Assembly (NCBI GenBank): GCA_031289935.1
Contig: JAITON010000185.1
Span: 1-11,405 of the forward strand
DNA: 11,405 bases
From: Treponema sp.
Lineage (GTDB): Bacteria; Spirochaetota; Spirochaetia; Treponematales; Breznakiellaceae
Reading direction: 5' to 3'
A program made the position numbers and the translations under genes. The number at the start of each line of letters is the position of its first letter. The stretch's first letter is position 1. Below are positions 7,368 to 11,405 of the stretch, one piece after another. The notes beneath the pieces are model-generated. The model had not been told where the DNA came from. It did no database searches and was given only the letters and a program-made list of their open reading frames with translations.

Positions 7368-9338
7368 CTACAGCTCGAAGGCAGGCATTGCCCGGGGGAA
7401 GGCCCCCGCGAAGAGGTTATATTCCCCGGCCCGTTTCTCGGCGAGGGGGAAATACCAGTTGTCAAAGCCCGTCCGTTGTACCGGGTATATCCGCATGGGG
7501 AAGGCCGCCGCAGTATCTCTCCCGGCCCCGTCCTGCCGATACGCCCACCAGTTCCGTTCAAGGGCAAAGGGATCGAGAGTGCCGCCGTCCACCGTTTTAG
7601 TGTCCCCTTGCCCGGCGAAAAAGCTGTGGGGGATGGTCCAACCAGAATAGGTTTCGTCAGCGGCGCTTATCTCTGCCGGACCGGTCCTTCCGTCCCGGTC
7701 TATGGAACCGTAGAGCCTGAAAAAAGCCCCCGAAGCATCGGTGTCCGCCAGACCCAGGGCCCGGCGCTTATCCTGGCCAAGGAAGGACAGGGGCTCGTAG
7801 AGTACCGTGGCCGCGCTTTGGGATGCGTTCAGTACAAAGTGGCAGCTAAAGGGAGCTGCGGCGGCGGTCCTATAAGGGAAGAGGTTGAGTCCCGGCTTCT
7901 GTCCTGCGGGCACGTACTGGATTTCCTTTAAGGTTGAAAGATAAAAGCCGAAGGGCGAGCGGACGGCCAGATCGGGAAAGTCTTCCTTTAGGCGGATCAA
8001 GGCCGATAATTCCTCCACGCAACGGGCCAGCACGGCGTCACCTTCATCGCTCAAGCGGTCCCGGGATAGGAAGGAGCGGAATTCACCGGGATAGCCCGGG
8101 GCGGTGGTCCCGGCAGTACTATGATCGCCGGCCTTCTCCCAGGAGGGGCCCCGGAAGGCGAAGTAGCCCCGGCGGATAGCCTCGAAGTCCCCGGCCCCGC
8201 TCATCCTCCGCAGGGCCCGGGAGAGCCCCTCGTAGTAGCGGTGCAGTGTTGCCGTTTCAGGACCCGCCCCCCGGAAAGCCTCCCGCCAAATATCCTTGAG
8301 CTCCCCCCCTTCCCGGTAGGCCGAGACGCAGTTATGGCCGATACCAAAGTCTATAAGCCGCCGGTTCAGTTCTGGATATCGCCAGGGGATACGGTCATTC
8401 AGGATCAAGGACTTAAGGGCCGCAAAGGAAAAGTTCTGCTGTACGCAGGTTTGGATCAGGCTAAAGAGCCGTCCCGCGCCCTGTTCCGCCAGGGGCCGCC
8501 CGGAGCGCCGTCTGACCGGAATATCGTAGAGGGTCAGTTCCCGAAGAAGATAGGGCTCCAGGTCTTCCAGACCCGGCACGCTGATTGCCATATCCGTAAA
8601 GGGGATGCCTTCCTCATCGTGGAGCCGCCTTAGTTCCAGCGCCGCAACGCGAATCTCCTCAGAGGAGGAGCCAAAGCGGCGGAACGGGGGAGGGCTCCCG
8701 GCCGTATCGACCTTCATGATGTGAATTGTTTCCGCCTCAGCGATCAGGGTGGCCTCGTACTCGGCAAAGTCATCAATGGCCTCGGGGAAAAAGATATAGT
8801 AACGGTGTTCCCGGTCCTTGAGGGGCGGCCGCTCCCAGGCCGGTTCAAAGAGCCGGTGCCGGTCGAGGAAGGCCCCATACTCCCGCTCCAGCAGGGCAAA
8901 GTCCTGGTCCTCGTCATCGCTCTGATAGCCCGGCCCGGCTAGGGTCCTTCTTTCCCCCAGGGCTCTGAGGGCGGGCAGCATAGCGGCGATCTGGGGGGCA
9001 AAGACACTCCCCTGGTCTGCGAATTCCGGCAGAACCAGGGCTTGGAAAAGCCCCTCCTTTACATTCCGTTCCAGGAGATTTTCCGCAAAGAGCTTCCGTA
9101 CCGCCTTGGACACGGGTTCCTTTTCCTGGGACTCCGCCCGGACGGCCTCCTCCTTGAAACGATCCCAAGCCAGAAAACGGTTCACCGCCACCGAACGGGC
9201 CAGGCCCAGGACGCAGGTCTTCTGTGCCCAGAGTCCGGCGGCAATCTCCGAGGGGAACACGAAGCGGACATTCGAGTCCGCAATTTCCCGGCGGATCGTC
9301 TCAAGGATACACCCCAGGTTCGGCTGCTCAGGGCCCAC
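7368..9338 (-). CDS. addB: AddB N-terminal, helicase-like part (ends at an in-frame TAG)
   Basis: This 656-residue protein corresponds to the catalytically silent helicase-like region of AddB. Recognisable elements are the FVFPSEIAAGLWA start (the position of the first helicase strand), the segment EIRVAALELRRLHDEEGIPFTDMAISVPGLEDLEPYL, and IPVRRRSGRPLAEQGAGRLFSLI, which matches the family's IPxxxxxxxPLxxxP region. No GxGKT Walker A is present, so this subunit should not hydrolyse ATP; in this family AddA can be the only motor. It ends in AFEL followed by TAG, and the same frame continues as the nuclease part. Both parts together span about 966 residues, somewhat short for AddB. The GTG start at 9338 shares its G with the TAG stop of the ligase gene (TAGTG), implying coupled translation, with only a weak GCGGGA upstream. 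Confidence 0.8.
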   Translation of the reverse strand: MGPEQPNLGCILETIRREIADSNVRFVFPSEIAAGLWAQKTCVLGLARSVAVNRFLAWDRFKEEAVRAESQEKEPVSKAVRKLFAENLLERNVKEGLFQALVLPEFADQGSVFAPQIAAMLPALRALGERRTLAGPGYQSDDEDQDFALLEREYGAFLDRHRLFEPAWERPPLKDREHRYYIFFPEAIDDFAEYEATLIAEAETIHIMKVDTAGSPPPFRRFGSSSEEIRVAALELRRLHDEEGIPFTDMAISVPGLEDLEPYLLRELTLYDIPVRRRSGRPLAEQGAGRLFSLIQTCVQQNFSFAALKSLILNDRIPWRYPELNRRLIDFGIGHNCVSAYREGGELKDIWREAFRGAGPETATLHRYYEGLSRALRRMSGAGDFEAIRRGYFAFRGPSWEKAGDHSTAGTTAPGYPGEFRSFLSRDRLSDEGDAVLARCVEELSALIRLKEDFPDLAVRSPFGFYLSTLKEIQYVPAGQKPGLNLFPYRTAAAAPFSCHFVLNASQSAATVLYEPLSFLGQDKRRALGLADTDASGAFFRLYGSIDRDGRTGPAEISAADETYSGWTIPHSFFAGQGDTKTVDGGTLDPFALERNWWAYRQDGAGRDTAAAFPMRIYPVQRTGFDNWYFPLAEKRAGEYNLFAGAFPRAMPAFEL

Positions 9339-11032
9339 TACACGCTATCCCGCTTAATCTTCTTCGTCGTTGTCATCTCCATGGGCGTACCCAGGATAGT
9401 GCTCCGTTCAATCCGCTGGTAGGGCAGAAGCCGCTGGTTCACCTCGGAAATGATGGCGTCGATTCGGGCCTTGATGGCCGCCGCCTCTTGGCCCGTAAAA
9501 GCCTCAGGCGTGGGGTAGACCAGGGCTTCAATCCGCTCCGCCTTGGTTCGCTTATCCAGCACATAGCCCCGGACCAGAATCTGGTCGATCTCATCAAAAA
9601 GCTGGAACTCGTTCTCGATCTCTTCGGGGTAGACATTCTTGCCCCCGTCGGTAACGATCACGTTCTTGGCCCGGCCGGTGAGGTAGAGGTAGTTTTCACT
9701 GTCCAGGTAGCCCAGGTCCCCGGTCTTGAGGTAGCCGTCGGGGGTAAAGGCCGCAGCGGTCTCCTCGGGCATCTCGAAGTAACCCTTCATCACCACGGGG
9801 CCCTTGACGACGATCTCCCCCACGCCCCGTTCGTCCGGGTTCAGGACCTTCATGTCCACCTGGGGGATAACCTTGCCCACGCTGGTTTCCTTGTAGTGCT
9901 CTACCGGGTTTAAGGCAATGATGGGGCTCGTCTCCGTAAGGCCGTAGCCCTGGACAAAGTCGATGCCCAACTGGTTGTACTTCCTGAACACGCTGGGCGC
10001 CAGGGGCCCGCCGCCGCAGATACAGTTCCGCAGAGTCGTGAGGCTCGCCTTGTCCAGCACAAAGCCGAACATCTTTTTGCCGGGATTAACCTTAAAAACC
10101 TTTTTGATAAAACCCGAAAGCCCCATCAAAGCCGACATCAGGCCGTAGACAAGGGGGCCCTTTTCCTTGAGGCCCTTGATAACTCCCGCCAGCACCTTGT
10201 TGAAGAGCAAGGGCACCGCCAGGAGCATGGTGATTTTCGCCTCCTTAAGGTCCTTAAGGATCTGCTTGGTCACCATCCGCTTGCCGAAGACCACCTCGGC
10301 CCCGGTGGAAATGGATTCAATAAACACCGCCAGCATCGTATAGGCGTGGTGCAGGGGCAGGAGCGCGTAGAACACATCGGTATGTAGCACGTCCAGGGGG
10401 ACTCCCTGGGACAGATAGCAGTCGGCTACCAGGTTCTGATGGGTCAGCATAACTCCCTTGGGTATCCCCGTGGTGCCCGAAGTAAAGAGAATGGCCGCCA
10501 GGTCCAGTTCCCCGGCCCGCTCAATGGCGGCCGCAGGCCCGTCCAGATCGTAGATATAGGTTCCCAGCCCCTTTTTGAGGGAGATGACCGCCTCCAGGGC
10601 GCCGGGATTCTGCACATAGCGGTCGTGCTTGTCCTCGTCCGCAAAGAGGATCCGGGCCTTGGCAGTCTTGATCAGCAGGTCCGTTTCCTCTGCCTTGAGC
10701 TGGGCGTCGATAGGCACCACCACGGCCCCTGCAAAGAGGATGCCCAGATAGGCCACAGCCCATTCCGGCGCGTTTTTGCCGGTTAAGGCCACCTTGTCGT
10801 CCTTGCGGATCCCCTTGCTGTGGAGCCAGCGCGCAACGGCCTCCACCAGCTTCAGGGCCTCATCGTAGTTCAGGCTGATGCGGCTTGGCTCGTAAATCGT
10901 AAAGCAGGACCGGCTCCCGAACCGTGATACGGTGATCCGGAACATCTCCGGCAGGGTAGGCCAGGTCCCCTGAAAAACCTTGCCCCGGTACTCGTCTAAA
11001 AACTTCCAGGGCATCGTATACGCTAAACTCAT
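9338..11032 (-). CDS. long-chain fatty acid-CoA ligase (AMP-forming)
   Basis: The enzyme activates a carboxylic acid with ATP to an acyl-adenylate and then transfers it to CoA. This 564-residue protein carries the ANL-superfamily motifs in order: SGTTGIPKG (185-193, phosphate loop), LPLHHAYT, GGGPLAP, GYGLTETSP (362-370), YLKTGDLGY, LTGRAKNVIV, and GGKNVYPEEIE. The C-terminal TTTKKIKR holds the lysine of the adenylation step (K558); the usual preceding Gly is Lys here. The motifs and length suit a fatty acyl-CoA synthetase of the FadD15/FAA1 type; chain length is not predictable. No membrane segment is obvious, so action at the inner membrane face is inferred. An AGGAGG ribosome site precedes the ATG by 9 bp. 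It is the first gene of the operon-like run and overlaps the addB start by one base. Confidence 0.92.
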   Translation of the reverse strand: MSLAYTMPWKFLDEYRGKVFQGTWPTLPEMFRITVSRFGSRSCFTIYEPSRISLNYDEALKLVEAVARWLHSKGIRKDDKVALTGKNAPEWAVAYLGILFAGAVVVPIDAQLKAEETDLLIKTAKARILFADEDKHDRYVQNPGALEAVISLKKGLGTYIYDLDGPAAAIERAGELDLAAILFTSGTTGIPKGVMLTHQNLVADCYLSQGVPLDVLHTDVFYALLPLHHAYTMLAVFIESISTGAEVVFGKRMVTKQILKDLKEAKITMLLAVPLLFNKVLAGVIKGLKEKGPLVYGLMSALMGLSGFIKKVFKVNPGKKMFGFVLDKASLTTLRNCICGGGPLAPSVFRKYNQLGIDFVQGYGLTETSPIIALNPVEHYKETSVGKVIPQVDMKVLNPDERGVGEIVVKGPVVMKGYFEMPEETAAAFTPDGYLKTGDLGYLDSENYLYLTGRAKNVIVTDGGKNVYPEEIENEFQLFDEIDQILVRGYVLDKRTKAERIEALVYPTPEAFTGQEAAAIKARIDAIISEVNQRLLPYQRIERSTILGTPMEMTTTKKIKRDSV

Positions 11033-11040
11033 ATCGTAAA

Positions 11041-11046
11041 ACCTCC
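11041..11046 (-). promoter_or_regulatory. ribosome binding site of the acyl-CoA ligase gene
   Basis: GGAGGT on the minus strand, part of CAGGAGGTTTT, sits 8-9 bp before the ATG at 11032. It fixes that start, whereas the next genes in the run rely on overlaps. Confidence 0.75.
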
Positions 11047-11092
11047 TGAGTAAATTAGACCCTGGACTCCCCCAAAAGTTGCAGGCAAGACC

Positions 11093-11128
11093 GCTGTTGT
11101 CAAACAGCCGCCGGGGCTAGCCGCCGGG
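11093..11128. promoter_or_regulatory. dyad and direct repeat between divergent genes, possible operator
   Basis: GCTGTT-GTCA-AACAGC (11093-11108) is a perfect 6-bp-arm dyad. On the minus strand its centre contains TTGACA (11103-11098), a perfect -35 box pointing to the ligase gene, but the base sequence 16-18 bp on is a poor -10. Next to it AGCCGCCGGG occurs twice (11106-11115 and 11119-11128), and GGCTAGCC (11115-11122) is a palindrome. Symmetry and location suggest a regulator site. The dyad has 6 bp between CTGT and ACAG, so it is not the 8-bp-spaced enterobacterial LexA box. Confidence 0.4.
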
Positions 11129-11137
11129 CCGGCGCCA

Positions 11138-11146
11138 TGCTATCAT
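11138..11146 (+). promoter_or_regulatory. extended -10 promoter of the lipoprotein gene
   Basis: TGC-TATCAT is an extended -10 (TGn then 5 of 6 of TATAAT). No good -35 lies 16-18 bp upstream, as is often so for extended -10 promoters. The message would start near 11153, right at the ribosome site, giving a very short leader. Confidence 0.4.
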
Positions 11147-11165
11147 AACCTTAAGGAGGCCTTGC

Positions 11166-11405
11166 ATGAGGGCTAATAATATGACGATTTTTGGCAGGGC
11201 GGCGCGTATCGGCCTGGCGCTTACGGGCGCGGCCTTGCTCCAGGCAGGCTGCGAGACGGGCAGAAGCCTGGACATTGCCGCCTATACCTATCCCGATCTA
11301 TCGGACCCGGCCTGGGAGGAGACCATGCATATCGACTTTAGGACGGTCGAAACCATGGAAGAGCTCAACACCCTGGGCTGGTACACGTCTCCCCACGGCC
11401 TCCGC
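11166..11405 (+). CDS. putative lipoprotein, N-terminal part (runs off the window)
   Basis: Eighty codons are visible with no stop. AAGGAGG (11153-11159) lies 6 bp before the ATG, a strong ribosome site. The product begins with a short charged segment (R2, R11, R14), then the hydrophobic IGLALTGAALL, then QAGC with the cysteine at residue 29. This is a lipoprotein signal peptide. Q at -3 departs from the standard lipobox, but L at -4 and A-G before Cys fit the looser spirochaetal form. The mature part starts ETGRSLDIAAYTYPDLSD and is rich in acidic and aromatic residues. The segment with IDFRTVETMEELNTLGW faintly recalls starts of secreted glycan-binding or glycosidase domains. That is a guess, and function is left unassigned. 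It is divergent from the ligase gene. Confidence 0.75.
   Translation, partial: MRANNMTIFGRAARIGLALTGAALLQAGCETGRSLDIAAYTYPDLSDPAWEETMHIDFRTVETMEELNTLGWYTSPHGLR

Noticed and set aside
7368..7370. pyrrolysine or selenocysteine recoding at the addB TAG
   Set aside because: TAG is not a selenocysteine codon. No recoding element or biosynthesis gene is visible here, and the enzyme family has no need for pyrrolysine at a domain linker.
11091..11110. LexA-type SOS box upstream of the ligase-addBA run
   Set aside because: CTGT and ACAG are separated by 6 bp rather than the 8 bp of the enterobacterial box, and spirochaete LexA sites are not known well enough to support the claim.

Overview
The window reads as a GC-rich bacterial chromosome segment, most likely from a spirochaete of the Treponema type. 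That is an inference from the coding style and from a signal peptide with a relaxed, spirochaete-like lipobox on the last gene. No rRNA or marker gene is present, so the genus is not proven. Coding is dense, with three transcription blocks.

Block 1 (+ strand, 1-1704) starts with five 23-bp tandem repeats. The last repeat supplies the -35 box of a strong-looking promoter. Next come a HAD-superfamily phosphatase (186-986) and, 10 bp later, a small RluA-type pseudouridine synthase (997-1704).

Block 2 (1715-2858) is an AT-rich island. It holds one radical SAM gene on the minus strand, converging on the synthase. The gene has its own promoter-like sequence. A short nested palindrome lies on its 3' side, and a related repeat lies on its 5' side against the end of addA.

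Block 3 (- strand, 11032 down to 2861) is an operon-like run: a long-chain acyl-CoA ligase (AMP-forming), the helicase-like part of AddB, the nuclease/iron-sulfur part of AddB, and AddA. The ligase stop and addB start share one base, and addB overlaps addA by 11 bp behind a good ribosome binding site. AddA and AddB form the RecBCD-like helicase-nuclease that processes double-strand DNA ends for recombination. AddB is interrupted by one in-frame TAG exactly at the helicase-like/nuclease junction, with all catalytic and cluster residues kept downstream. This is either a recent nonsense mutation or a domain fission.

A divergent + strand gene starts at 11166 and runs off the window. It encodes a lipoprotein of unknown function. 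The 133 bp between it and the ligase hold a 16-bp dyad, a GC-rich direct repeat and an extended -10 sequence.

No clear new defence system, CRISPR array, transposase or RNA gene was found. The points most worth a second look are the AddB split, the AT-rich radical SAM island with its flanking repeats, and the promoter-linked tandem repeats.
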